From NCBI GenBank assembly GCA_965662735.1, contig CBFIIU010000002.1:161446-225445 (forward strand): a stretch of 64,000 nt of DNA, read 5' to 3'. Shown here piece after piece: positions 35,167-44,009 of this stretch. The notes under the pieces were generated by a model, which ran no database searches, was not told the DNA's origin, and saw nothing but the letters and a program-made list of their open reading frames with translations. Source of the DNA: JAYODZ01 sp965662735. Its GTDB lineage: Bacteria; Pseudomonadota; Alphaproteobacteria; RS24. Both the position numbers and the translations under genes were made by a program. Position 1 is the stretch's first letter. Every line of letters begins with the position of its first letter.

Positions 35167-35949
35167 ATGCTGTCAGTCATCCGAACGGGGCTCGACGCCG
35201 CCATGCAAGAGATCTCAGTGATCTCAAATAATGTCGCCAATGCCAGTGCGACAGCGTTTAAGCGCAGTCGAACGGAGTTTAGCGATATTTACACAGTTGC
35301 GACCGAGCAGGCTGCTGGCTCAGAGCTGGGTTTGGGTACACGTAAGCTCGACCCCCGGCGCCTTCATGAGCAAGGGGGGCTGCGCGAGACAGGAAATGCG
35401 CTCGATGTGGCGATTAACGGCAATGGCATGTTTGTTGTCCAAAATATGGAAAATGAGAATGACATCAAATTCACGCGCGATGGGTCGATCAATCTCCGTT
35501 TGAACGGTCGGTTAGAAACCGATGAGGGCTATGCCTATCTCGACGTTAACCAAGAAGAAATCTTCATTCCTTTTAATGTGGTTCGCCCCGATGGCACCAA
35601 CGGCATTTTGACGGAAATCAAAGTCAAGGCGAATGGCGTTATCGCCGCCTCCTATGGCCCTCAATATAATGTGGAACTGGCTCAATTGGGTTTGGCGCGG
35701 TTTGAAAATGAGCCTGAATTAAAATCGGAAGGCCGAAATTTCTTTGTCGAAACGCCTCTCTCTGGGGCCCCAAGCATTGAACAAGCCTTGGAGCAAGATA
35801 ATGGGTATTTTCAAGCCGGAGCGCTTGAAATGTCCAATGTGGATATCACGGATGAAATGAGCATGATGCTGCGCGCCCAACAGGCCTATAATGGGTCATC
35901 ACGGCTCATGCAGTCTGAAGCAGATATGATCCGTCGCTTGCTGGGATAG
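35167..35949 (+). CDS. Extra FlgF/FlgG-like flagellar rod protein
   Basis: 260 aa member of the flagellar basal-body rod family. The N-terminal SVISNNVANASATAFKRSRTEF is the rod/hook motif. The central NALDVAINGNGMFVVQ and the C-terminal SNVDITDEMSMMLRAQQAYN are shared with FlgF and FlgG. AAGGAG lies before the ATG and a sigma-54 promoter upstream. The window has complete flgF (52964) and flgG (53849) in the main operon, so this is a third rod-type protein standing alone. It could replace or extend part of the rod, or be FlgF-like in another role. Confidence 0.85.
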   Translation: MLSVIRTGLDAAMQEISVISNNVANASATAFKRSRTEFSDIYTVATEQAAGSELGLGTRKLDPRRLHEQGGLRETGNALDVAINGNGMFVVQNMENENDIKFTRDGSINLRLNGRLETDEGYAYLDVNQEEIFIPFNVVRPDGTNGILTEIKVKANGVIAASYGPQYNVELAQLGLARFENEPELKSEGRNFFVETPLSGAPSIEQALEQDNGYFQAGALEMSNVDITDEMSMMLRAQQAYNGSSRLMQSEADMIRRLLG

Positions 35950-36222
35950 GCTTGAAATAGGTTGGGAATAGGCTTGGTAAGGGNNNNNNNNNNNNNNNNN
36001 NNNNNNNNNNNNNNNNNNNNNNNNNNNNNNNNNNNNNNNNNNNNNNNNNNNNNNNNNNNNNNNNNNNNNNNNNNNNNNNNNNNNNNNNNNNNNNNNNNNN
36101 NNNNNNNNNNNNNNNNNNNNNNNNNNNNNNNNNNNNNNNNNNNNNNNNNNNNNNNNNNNNNNNNNNNNNNNNNNNNNNNNNNNNNNNNNNNNNNNNNNNN
36201 NNNNNNNNNNNNNNNNNNNNNN

Positions 36223-36497
36223 CTGAGGGCATGGGTGAGCCGTTCAAAAGCGGGACGGGCCAAAGCCACATCGAGCTGCATCACCGGCCGTTCGACGGGA
36301 ATTTGTAATTGCCCAGAGGCTGTAATCGTGTCGTGAGGTAAGGGTGTAATCGTTACCATGCAATGGCCACGCGCAATATTGACGAGGCTACAGGTTACAT
36401 TTAATTGCTGCCGCGCCTTAACGCTGATCAAAGATAATTCCGCTGATTGCACGGACATTCGAATAGATTGTGTGGGCTGCCAGTCGGAGGGGGTCAC
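36223..36497 (-). CDS. Hypothetical protein downstream of fliA (3' end in gap)
   Basis: Visible 91 residues start MTPSDWQPTQSIRMSVQ and continue as a strand-rich soluble protein (LNVTCSLVNIARGHCMVTIT). The ATG overlaps the fliA stop by 4 bp, so it is the last coupled gene of the flhA-flhF-flhG-fliA operon. The remaining part lies in the N run 35984-36222. The frame beyond the gap would run antisense into the rod-type gene, so the stop is most likely inside the gap. No family recognised. Confidence 0.55.
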
Positions 36498-37032
36498 AAT
36501 ATCCCATCCTGCGATTGGCGGATATGTTCGCGAATACGACTAATGGCCGCTTTTTTAATTTGCGAGACCCGCCCGGTGGTGACTTCTAAGATTTCGGCAA
36601 CCTCATAAATATTCAATTCTTCCACATAGAAAAGTTGAACAACCAAGGCCTCGCGTTCCGGCAAGACCTCGAGGGCTTGGCGCAGAAGCTTTCGTAAGTC
36701 CGTATCAGAAACAGCTTCTTCAGGGTTTTCACCTGGAGAGGCAAACCAAATGGAGTAGTCATTGTAAACACTATCCAGCGATTCATGTGTATTCGCGGCA
36801 AAGGCGTTTTGCCACTCCAGCCACTCACTGACGGGCAGCCCCATCTCTTTGGCCATCTCGTCGTCGCGCGGGCTTCGATGATGGGCACGAATAAACGCGT
36901 CTTCTACCGCCGTTGCGCGTTGTCGCATTCGAATGGTCGTGCGACAGAGGTTTGAGTTTTTGCGCAAATAATCGACCATGGCACCGCGAATACGTAAGCT
37001 CGCATAGCTGGCAAAGGCCGCTCCTTCTTGGG
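36494..37032 (-). CDS. fliA: Flagellar sigma factor FliA (sigma-28; 5' end in gap)
   Basis: About 179 C-terminal residues are visible. Region 2 ends with AFASYASLRIRGAMVDYLRK, region 3 has RSPRDDEMAKEMGLP, and region 4 has LPEREALVVQLFYVEELNIY and TTGRVSQIKKAAISRIR, which is the sigma-28 DNA-binding helix. The first 60-80 residues fall in the N run 37033-37560. Its activity is expected to be held by FlgM, encoded at 44772. It is part of the flhA-flhF-flhG-fliA operon. Confidence 0.93.
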
Positions 37033-37560
37033 NNNNNNNNNNNNNNNNNNNNNNNNNNNNNNNNNNNNNNNNNNNNNNNNNNNNNNNNNNNNNNNNNNNN
37101 NNNNNNNNNNNNNNNNNNNNNNNNNNNNNNNNNNNNNNNNNNNNNNNNNNNNNNNNNNNNNNNNNNNNNNNNNNNNNNNNNNNNNNNNNNNNNNNNNNNN
37201 NNNNNNNNNNNNNNNNNNNNNNNNNNNNNNNNNNNNNNNNNNNNNNNNNNNNNNNNNNNNNNNNNNNNNNNNNNNNNNNNNNNNNNNNNNNNNNNNNNNN
37301 NNNNNNNNNNNNNNNNNNNNNNNNNNNNNNNNNNNNNNNNNNNNNNNNNNNNNNNNNNNNNNNNNNNNNNNNNNNNNNNNNNNNNNNNNNNNNNNNNNNN
37401 NNNNNNNNNNNNNNNNNNNNNNNNNNNNNNNNNNNNNNNNNNNNNNNNNNNNNNNNNNNNNNNNNNNNNNNNNNNNNNNNNNNNNNNNNNNNNNNNNNNN
37501 NNNNNNNNNNNNNNNNNNNNNNNNNNNNNNNNNNNNNNNNNNNNNNNNNNNNNNNNNNNN

Positions 37561-38001
37561 GGTGGGCTCTCCCACCAAAACAATCACAGGTTTTTGTGCG
37601 GCCGATACAAAAGCAAGCGTGCTGTCCGAAGCGCCGGCAGGCGCATCAACCACTAAAATATCAGTATCCTTGGTCAACTCATCCGTCGCCCGAATAATGC
37701 GATACCGCGCATTATTGTCTAAATTTAGTAGCTCATTAAGACCACTGCCGCCTGAAATAAACTGTAAGCCATGCGACGCCTTTTGGCGGATCGAGCGCAG
37801 CGTCTCCGTGCCATTAACCACGTCGCTAATGGTTTTATCGGAGTCGAGGCCGAGCATGATATGGGCGTTGGCCAGCCCGAAATCCGTATCGAGCAAGCAG
37901 ACGCGCGATCCCGTGCGGGCCAGCGTCAAAGCAAGATTAATCGCCAGGCTGGTTTTGCCCACGCCACCTTTGCCGCTTGCTACTGTGATTGATACTGCCA
38001 T
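37561..38001 (-). CDS. flhG: Flagellar number regulator FlhG (3' end in gap)
   Basis: MinD/ParA-type ATPase that limits polar flagellar number with FlhF. The deviant Walker A SGKGGVGKTSLAINLA is near residues 9-24. LLDTDFGLANAHIMLGL and ILVVDAPAGASDSTLAFV follow, giving the MinD-like Walker B. Only 147 of an expected 270-290 residues are visible; the rest lies in the N run 37033-37560, which also holds the FliA N-terminus. It lies 17 bp after flhF. Confidence 0.92.
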
Positions 38002-38018
38002 AACCCTATCGACACACC

Positions 38019-39410
38019 TTAAATTTGATTCAACAAATATTGCTGAACAGGTTCCGCGTGAGCAAGCACCAATGCATCCAAAAAGGATTGGGTTGCCGTC
38101 AGAAAACCTAGTTTAGCATCTGATTCCGCCAGAGCAGAGAATTCACTTGCACCAAACTCACATTCATCAAGGTGAGTGAGTGCAACTATCGCGCCATAGC
38201 TCGCATAGGGGGCCAGGCTTTGACGAATGGCTCTCGGGCTCGAGGCGCCGGACAGGGTTACAATAAGCCCAATTCGGCTGGCATCGATTTGGCCAGACAT
38301 TTGCGCCAGCAAGGACAGACCCGCCGGCGTGTCGGCGCTGCAATCAATGATGATCTTGCCGTCTTGCTTTGCCAAGACTTGCGACACATTGGCATCGGTC
38401 AGGTTTAAAAACGGAAGATTGAGCAAACGGGCATGGTTTCGGCTGTCGCCAGAGAAACTAATTTTATCCGCGTCATATTTGGCCATGGTGATGCCGAGCT
38501 CTGGCATTTGATCATGCAGATAGGCGGCAATTTTTGCACTCAATGCGGTTTTTCCTGCGCCGCTCGGGCCAACAATCAAAAAGACGTCGCAATCGCTCAA
38601 GAATTGGTGATGGGGCACGGTCATATCGGCCGCCATATTCTGAGCAAATTGGTGTTTGGCGTCGTAGACATTTTCATCGAGCGCGGTCGGCATATAAATC
38701 TCGCGAACATGGTCACTAAAACCAGCCTGCTTGAGTTGTATCGAAACTTGGCGCTGCATGGTTTCGGACAGGGCGCTTGCTTCCGTGATAACCATCCCGG
38801 ATATTTGGCGCGATAAATCAGCAACGGACTGTTGAAGGCGGGCGAGCTCGTCTGCGACGTCGACATTACCCATGGCGTGACCCGCGCCTGTGGGGGGTGT
38901 CTCCTCGGGATAAAGGTCGATTATTTTTGAAGGTCGGTTGACCTCGGCCTCTGTCTCGTCAGTCTCAGCTACACTGAGAGGCTCGACGCGATCCATCGCC
39001 ACGTCATAAGCGGCATAGACGTCATGGGCCCCATTTGTGCGATCCGCAGCTTCCGAGGAAGATGAAACGGGTTTCGACAGGGGACGATCTTGCAAAATTT
39101 GATCGATATCGGAGGGTGTGAGCAATCCTTCTGCCTTTTTCTCAGCTAAAATATCGGCCGTCGTGCGCTCAAAATCCTGCGGTTTGAGGGATAAATCCGC
39201 AGTCGNNNNNNNNNNNNNNNNNNNNNNNNNNNNNNNNNNCCTGCGCGCGCGACGAGGCGGTAAAGGTGTTTTACTTTCATTGGTCGCAGTGATCTCGACC
39301 TTGCTCCCAACTTTGCGCGTCGACAGGATGACCGCGTCTTCGCCGAGTTTACCAACAATTTCGTCCATTGCCGTGAAACCATCAACAGCAGTTACAGTGA
39401 GTTTCGGCAT
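38019..39410 (-). CDS. flhF: FlhF-like polar flagellar placement GTPase, degenerate G motifs
   Basis: 463 aa in the flhF position between flhA and flhG. The N-terminal B domain starts MPKLTVTAVDGFTAMDEIV. A variable linker (34-bp N run 39206-39239 inside it) leads to an SRP-type NG domain from about 200. The P-loop GPSGAGKTALSAKIAAYL is good. The other G motifs deviate: the DTYR element reads KYDADKISFSGD, the DTAGR element reads DCSADTPAG, and TKLDE reads THLDE. GTP hydrolysis may therefore be weak. Role in polar placement is from the family; reduced activity is inference. Confidence 0.85.
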   Translation of the reverse strand: MPKLTVTAVDGFTAMDEIVGKLGEDAVILSTRKVGSKVEITATNESKTPLPPRRARRXXXXXXXXXXXXTADLSLKPQDFERTTADILAEKKAEGLLTPSDIDQILQDRPLSKPVSSSSEAADRTNGAHDVYAAYDVAMDRVEPLSVAETDETEAEVNRPSKIIDLYPEETPPTGAGHAMGNVDVADELARLQQSVADLSRQISGMVITEASALSETMQRQVSIQLKQAGFSDHVREIYMPTALDENVYDAKHQFAQNMAADMTVPHHQFLSDCDVFLIVGPSGAGKTALSAKIAAYLHDQMPELGITMAKYDADKISFSGDSRNHARLLNLPFLNLTDANVSQVLAKQDGKIIIDCSADTPAGLSLLAQMSGQIDASRIGLIVTLSGASSPRAIRQSLAPYASYGAIVALTHLDECEFGASEFSALAESDAKLGFLTATQSFLDALVLAHAEPVQQYLLNQI

Positions 39411-39431
39411 ACCTGTTCTCCCTTAGTTTTC

Positions 39432-41534
39432 TTATTGCGCTGAGCCAGCATCGCCAATCGTGGCGACGACATCGACTTTTCGGTTGTCGGGCAGCTCGGC
39501 AAAAGACAAGACAATCATATCTTCAATGTGCTGATGAATAAGCGTCGCCAAAGAGCGACGGATGACGGGTGACACGACCATCACCGCTTGGCGTCCCTCT
39601 GCTGACATGCGTTCGCTCACTTCGGAAATGCTTTGCATCAGTTTCGTCATCAGCTGGGCGTCCAGAATAATATCACCCTCTGGATTTTGGCGCGCCATGT
39701 TAATCAGCATATGTTCGAGCTCACCCGCGAGTGTGATCACGGGCAGGGCTTGATTGAGAGGGGCCACTTGCTGGATCAGCAAGCCAGCCAATTGCGGGCG
39801 CAGTGCTTCGGCCATATCGGGCATGGATAAATTGCGCGTGGCTAAAATGGATACACTTTCGAGAATGCGGCGAAGATCGCTCACCGGAACGCGTTCTTTG
39901 AGCAAGATACGGATCACACCGGTCAATTCATGAAGCGGGATAAGCTTGGGGACGACCGACTGAACAAGATTAGGGGCGTGCTGGGTTAAATTATCGAGCA
40001 GCGTTTGGACGTCATCTTGACCGATTAATTCATGCGCAAACTTATATAAAATTTGGCTGACATGTGTCGCCAGAACTGACTCGGGGGCGACCACGACATA
40101 CCCATTGGCTTCCGCTTCTGCTTCCTGCATGGAACGGATCCAGATGGCATCCATCCCAAATGACGGGTCTTTGACAGCGATGCCATCCAATTTGACAGAG
40201 GTCGCTTCGCCCGGAATAGCCAGTTTGCGATCGGGGAAAATTTGGTCCTCGCCCACAATCGTTTGACCGATCCGGATGCGATACTGGTTGGCATCAAGCG
40301 CCAAATCGTCACGAATGCGGACGGCGGGTAGAATAAACCCCAGTGCCTTAGAGACTTGTCGACGAATACCTGTGATCCGATTGACCAGCGGCCCTCCCTC
40401 ATTTTCATCGACCATTTCAACAAGGCCATAGCCCAGCTGAACTGAAATCGGTGCCGTATCAGCAATTTCGGACAATTCAATATCGGTCGAGGGGGTATTG
40501 GTCTCCGTTTGCTCTACTGATGTTTCCTCATCCGCGGTTTCTTGAAGGGCCTCTAATTGTCGAACATAGAGACCGGCTGCTGCGGCCAGGCCTGCGGCGG
40601 TGAGAAATAGAACATTTGGCATGCCTGGAACCATGCCCATTAACAACATCACGCCTGAGGCGGGGATCCAGGCGCGGGAAATGCTGAATTGTTTACCAAT
40701 ATGCTCGGCCATGTTTTGCGTCGATGACACCCGCGTGACGATGATCGCTGTTGCAATGGCAAGGAGTAGGGAAGGGATCTGGGCCACCAGCCCATCGCCG
40801 ATTGACAAAAGCACGTAAACGCTTGCGGCTTGATCAATCGGCATATCGTGTTGGGCGAGACCAATAATCAGCCCGCCAATAATGTTGATTGCGAGAATAA
40901 GAATTGACGCAACAGCGTCACCCTTCACGAATTTCGACGCACCATCCATGGAGCCATAAAAATCGGCCTCCATAGCGATTTCTTCGCGTCGGGCGGCGGC
41001 TTCTTCTGTAGTTAAAACGCCCGCATTTAAATCCGCATCAATTGCCATTTGTTTGCCGGGCATGGCGTCCAATGTAAATCGAGCAGACACTTCTGAAACG
41101 CGGCCTGCGCCGCGGGTGATCACGACAAGGTTGATGATGATCAGAATAATAAAGACGAACAGGCCAACTGCATAATTGCCGGCAATCACGAATTCGCCAA
41201 AGGCTTCGATCACTTGGCCCGCAGCATCTGTGCCTTCATGGCCTTCACTCAGCACAACTCGCGTCGAGGCGACGTTCAAGGCCAAGCGTAAGATGGTTGC
41301 AATCAACAAGACGGCGGGGAAGCTCGAAAAATCAAGCGGGCGATAGGTGTTCACCGCGACCATAAGAACCAGCAATGAAACCAAAATATTACAGACAAAG
41401 AACAGATCTAAAAGGACAGTAGGAAGCGGGAGCACCATCATGGCAATAACGGCCAGAATTCCAATGGGTAGGCTCGATGTTGTTAAGAGCGAGCGCATAT
41501 CGCCTAGGCCTAAATTTTTCAGTGTCATTTCCAT
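39432..41534 (-). CDS. flhA: Flagellar export gate protein FlhA
   Basis: Main gate of the flagellar type III export apparatus (700 aa). About eight membrane segments lie in 1-330, with the FHIPEP-family signature region (RLALNVASTRVVLSEGHEGT) and the loop MPGKQMAIDADLNAG. The cytoplasmic domain (about 365-700) carries VRIRDDLALDANQYRIRIG and VVSPVIRRSLATLIHQH. A sigma-54 promoter lies about 140 bp upstream. First gene of flhA-flhF-flhG-fliA. Confidence 0.97.
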   Translation of the reverse strand: MEMTLKNLGLGDMRSLLTTSSLPIGILAVIAMMVLPLPTVLLDLFFVCNILVSLLVLMVAVNTYRPLDFSSFPAVLLIATILRLALNVASTRVVLSEGHEGTDAAGQVIEAFGEFVIAGNYAVGLFVFIILIIINLVVITRGAGRVSEVSARFTLDAMPGKQMAIDADLNAGVLTTEEAAARREEIAMEADFYGSMDGASKFVKGDAVASILILAINIIGGLIIGLAQHDMPIDQAASVYVLLSIGDGLVAQIPSLLLAIATAIIVTRVSSTQNMAEHIGKQFSISRAWIPASGVMLLMGMVPGMPNVLFLTAAGLAAAAGLYVRQLEALQETADEETSVEQTETNTPSTDIELSEIADTAPISVQLGYGLVEMVDENEGGPLVNRITGIRRQVSKALGFILPAVRIRDDLALDANQYRIRIGQTIVGEDQIFPDRKLAIPGEATSVKLDGIAVKDPSFGMDAIWIRSMQEAEAEANGYVVVAPESVLATHVSQILYKFAHELIGQDDVQTLLDNLTQHAPNLVQSVVPKLIPLHELTGVIRILLKERVPVSDLRRILESVSILATRNLSMPDMAEALRPQLAGLLIQQVAPLNQALPVITLAGELEHMLINMARQNPEGDIILDAQLMTKLMQSISEVSERMSAEGRQAVMVVSPVIRRSLATLIHQHIEDMIVLSFAELPDNRKVDVVATIGDAGSAQ

Positions 41535-41673
41535 GACAAGCTCTCCGTGTCAAAAATACGAGGTCGCGACCCCATTTTCATCCTATGTTGGGCTGGCAAG
41601 GGCTGAATTCGGCGCTTTTCTTGCATTTCTGCTCTGGCGCCTCAGCCGATTGTCGAGCCTGCGCTAAGAGAGA

Positions 41674-41690
41674 GGCAAATAGCGTGCCAA
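41674..41690 (-). promoter_or_regulatory. Sigma-54 promoter for the flhA operon
   Basis: On the minus strand TTGGCACGCTATTTGCC: TTGGCACG, N4 and TTGC with GG-N10-GC spacing, a near-perfect consensus. The flhA ATG is 140 bp downstream, so a long 5' leader is predicted, or a second promoter lies closer. Confidence 0.8.
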
Positions 41691-41750
41691 ACGCGTCTCA
41701 ATATTGGGGATCGGGGTCTTTTGGGGCGTGTGTGCATTAATCTGGGTGAA

Positions 41751-41767
41751 ATGGCACGGGAAATGCA
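41751..41767 (+). promoter_or_regulatory. Sigma-54 promoter for the flgP-flgT operon
   Basis: ATGGCACGGGAAATGCA with GG-N10-GC spacing; the -24 part TGGCACG is perfect. It lies 39 bp before the FlgP-like start and is divergent from the flhA promoter 61 bp away, so both could share an enhancer-binding site. Confidence 0.75.
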
Positions 41768-41806
41768 GACCAGCGTCGAGTGATTATTTTTGTTCCGGAG
41801 ATTTCT

Positions 41807-42277
41807 ATGTCACCTTTGAAAAAAATGATGTCCATGGTTCTATTGGTCGGTCTTGTTGCCGCTTGCGGACCGGTTGCTCCCATGGGTTACAAGCTGAAAC
41901 TTGAACAAGACCAAATGTCGGGGTCTGACGCACGTGTGATGGCGATCGATACGGTCACAGCAATTGGCTATGCCGTCGTGTCGACACAGCCAGGTCGATC
42001 CGATGCGCAGCGTCGGTTAATGGCTATTCGAGCTGCACGGATGGCGGCGATGCGCGATCTTGCCGAACAAATTCACGGCTTGAAAGTGGATGGGAATACA
42101 ACGGTCGTCGACCTGATGGTGCAAAATGACACCTTCCGCGGTGTTGTTACCGGCATTATTCGCGGCGCACGCACGGTCCGCATCAATCCAACGGGTGAGG
42201 ATACGTATGAAATCGTGCTTGAACTTGATCGCGCAATGATTGGCGATTTGATGCGTTCTGCGCGAAACTATAGCTAA
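41807..42277 (+). CDS. flgP: FlgP/LPP20-family flagellar lipoprotein
   Basis: 156 aa lipoprotein. The signal peptide ends in the lipobox LVAAC near residues 16-20. The mature domain, with RRLMAIRAARMAAMRDLAEQ then VDLMVQND and TYEIVLELD, has the LPP20/FlgP pattern. FlgP of Vibrio and Campylobacter builds an outer-membrane disk or H-ring around the basal body. GGAG precedes ATG 41807, and a sigma-54 promoter lies upstream. It is followed by an FlgT-like gene, the pairing known from Vibrio. Confidence 0.8.
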   Translation: MSPLKKMMSMVLLVGLVAACGPVAPMGYKLKLEQDQMSGSDARVMAIDTVTAIGYAVVSTQPGRSDAQRRLMAIRAARMAAMRDLAEQIHGLKVDGNTTVVDLMVQNDTFRGVVTGIIRGARTVRINPTGEDTYEIVLELDRAMIGDLMRSARNYS

Positions 42278-42303
42278 ACAATTAGGGCGCTGACGGTTCT
42301 GTG

Positions 42304-43578
42304 ATGCTTCGGTTTTTTGTCTTTTTTGTTCTCGGTGCAGGCGCAAGCGCGATGGCGTTTGCCAATGATGCGCCGCAAGATGCAATACAAGGCACAAGTC
42401 AAAGTGCAGAGCACGGCAAAATGCAAAGTGCAGAGCACGGTAAAATACAAAGTGCAATGCATTCGACAGCTCCCCGCAGTGATACTCAGCCTGGATTAAC
42501 TGAGGTAGAAACGGTTGGTCGAGTGGTTTTCTCGGAAGATCGTCCGCCCGATGAGCTGCGCCGAATGGCCCTTTCTGATGCACTCTATCTTGCTGCTTTG
42601 CATGGTGCCGCGGAAATTCGCGGTTTTTCAGCCGTTGATGGCGCGACCCATTTGCAAGAGCATGTGGTGGTTCAGCCACGGGGTCATGTGGTGGATTACA
42701 CAATTATCGAAGAGAACCGAGTGCAAGATCACTATGAGATCCGCATTCGCGCTGTGATCGGCAATGCCGAGAATGCTTCGGCGAGTTGCCACAGCCAGGC
42801 GCCTCGAACAATTACCATTTTTAAGCCCATGATTTTCGTTGACCCCAATTTGCCCGCATGGGTTTTGCCGGCCATTGGTCAGAGCTTGAGCCAAGCCCTG
42901 CAAGATATTCGTAGCCACACGCAAATTAATATGAAGCTCGCGCTCTCTTCGGAGTTAAAGCCTGAACAGATCCGCAAACAAAAAGCCGACATGAATTATG
43001 CAAGTTTAATGGCCTCCACGCGCATTGAGCCGGGTGACTATGCAATGGTACCGGAAATCTCGATGACCGCCATGCGCGAGCGCCGGTTTGGACTGGCCGA
43101 CGTCAGCCATGCGCAAATTAGTCTCCGACTGGCCTTGTATCAGGGCCCTGATTTGGTGCCCGTGATAGCAGATGGAGCCGAAATGCAGGCCATCCAAGGC
43201 ATAAGTCATCAAAGCACCATTCGAATGCACAGTTTTTGGGACAATATTGATCTCTTGATCAATCGTCATAAGGATCAGCATATTGCATCGCTTGTGGCCG
43301 GATTGGAGAGCGGTTCTTTGCATGCCGTCGATGGATTGGCCTGTCAGCCGATTCAATCGCAGCTCGCACAGCAAGATAACCAATTTTATGTGCCGATCGG
43401 CAGCCGCCATGGCGTTGAAGACCGCCAGCTTGGGGTCATTCCCGCGTCAGATGGCGGATGGGTTGTTGCGCGCGTGAGCCGTCTTGAGGCTGATCGTGCT
43501 GTACTCGAGCCGCTGGATGTCCGAAAATCATTGGCGCCTTTTATTGGTAGTAATATCCGATTTATGGAGACCCACTAA
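42304..43578 (+). CDS. flgT: FlgT-like flagellar protein
   Basis: 424 aa exported protein. The signal region MLRFFVFFVLGAGASAMAFA is followed by a repeat-built polar linker (42400-42461). The N-terminal domain (about 65-160: TVGRVVFSEDRPPDELRRMA then DALYLAALHGAAEIRGF) resembles the FlgT N-domain. A middle domain covers about 165-335. The C-terminal VPIGSRHGVEDRQLGVI and LEPLDV match the FlgT C-terminal SH3-like part. Vibrio FlgT forms the H-ring that stabilises the sodium motor. Assignment is by pattern and by the neighbouring FlgP-like gene. Confidence 0.72.
   Translation: MLRFFVFFVLGAGASAMAFANDAPQDAIQGTSQSAEHGKMQSAEHGKIQSAMHSTAPRSDTQPGLTEVETVGRVVFSEDRPPDELRRMALSDALYLAALHGAAEIRGFSAVDGATHLQEHVVVQPRGHVVDYTIIEENRVQDHYEIRIRAVIGNAENASASCHSQAPRTITIFKPMIFVDPNLPAWVLPAIGQSLSQALQDIRSHTQINMKLALSSELKPEQIRKQKADMNYASLMASTRIEPGDYAMVPEISMTAMRERRFGLADVSHAQISLRLALYQGPDLVPVIADGAEMQAIQGISHQSTIRMHSFWDNIDLLINRHKDQHIASLVAGLESGSLHAVDGLACQPIQSQLAQQDNQFYVPIGSRHGVEDRQLGVIPASDGGWVVARVSRLEADRAVLEPLDVRKSLAPFIGSNIRFMETH
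42400..42461 (+). repeat. 24-bp tandem repeats in flgT
   Basis: Two nearly identical 24-bp units start at 42400 and 42424, with a partial third at 42448. They encode the octapeptide pattern QSAEHGKM/QSAEHGKI/QSAMHS between the signal peptide and the first domain. Confidence 0.9.
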
Positions 43579-44009
43579 TGTACTCGTCCCTTGCCCGTTT
43601 GTGTGTTTTATCCGCGATTTTCGCATCGCCAATGGCGCTTGCCGCTGAGCCAATCGTTATTTTGCGCCCCCCGCAGTCAGGGGGTGAAGTGATGTCCGGA
43701 AATAACGCATTTGCCCGTAATCCTGATCATTCTGCCAAGCACATGGTGAAAAAGAATGAGAGCTTGCATGTGATTATAAAGAAATATTACGGCAATAGCG
43801 GCTTGAACACGCGCTTTTTGCAATTAGCCATTGTCAGCAAGAATAGACACGCCTTTGTGCGGGGAAATCCCAACTTCCTGTATGCTGGGAAAACCTTGCA
43901 TTTGCCTTCGGTCAATGAAATTCGTGACATGGTCATGGCTTCCTCGTCGTCGAAACCATCAATGGCGCCAGCCTCACGCAATAATCATATCTATTTTCAT
44001 GGCTTCTAG
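43578..44009 (+). CDS. Exported LysM/FimV-like protein of the flagellar operon
   Basis: 143 aa. The signal peptide LARLCVLSAIFASPMALAAE is clear. Residues about 55-115 (MVKKNESLHVIIKKYYGN, then FVRGNPNFLYAGKTLHLPS) have the LysM/FimV N-terminal layout: a KKNESL start, a helix and a final PN-x-LxxGKxLxLP turn. Such domains bind peptidoglycan. The ATG overlaps the flgT stop (TAATG), so it is coupled with flgT. Peptidoglycan anchoring of the ring is inference. Confidence 0.7.
   Translation: MYSSLARLCVLSAIFASPMALAAEPIVILRPPQSGGEVMSGNNAFARNPDHSAKHMVKKNESLHVIIKKYYGNSGLNTRFLQLAIVSKNRHAFVRGNPNFLYAGKTLHLPSVNEIRDMVMASSSSKPSMAPASRNNHIYFHGF

Noticed and set aside
36904..38001. Single minus-strand frame running from flhG through the N run
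   Set aside because: It stays open only because N is not a stop. FliA is read in another frame on the far side, so FlhG must end inside the gap.
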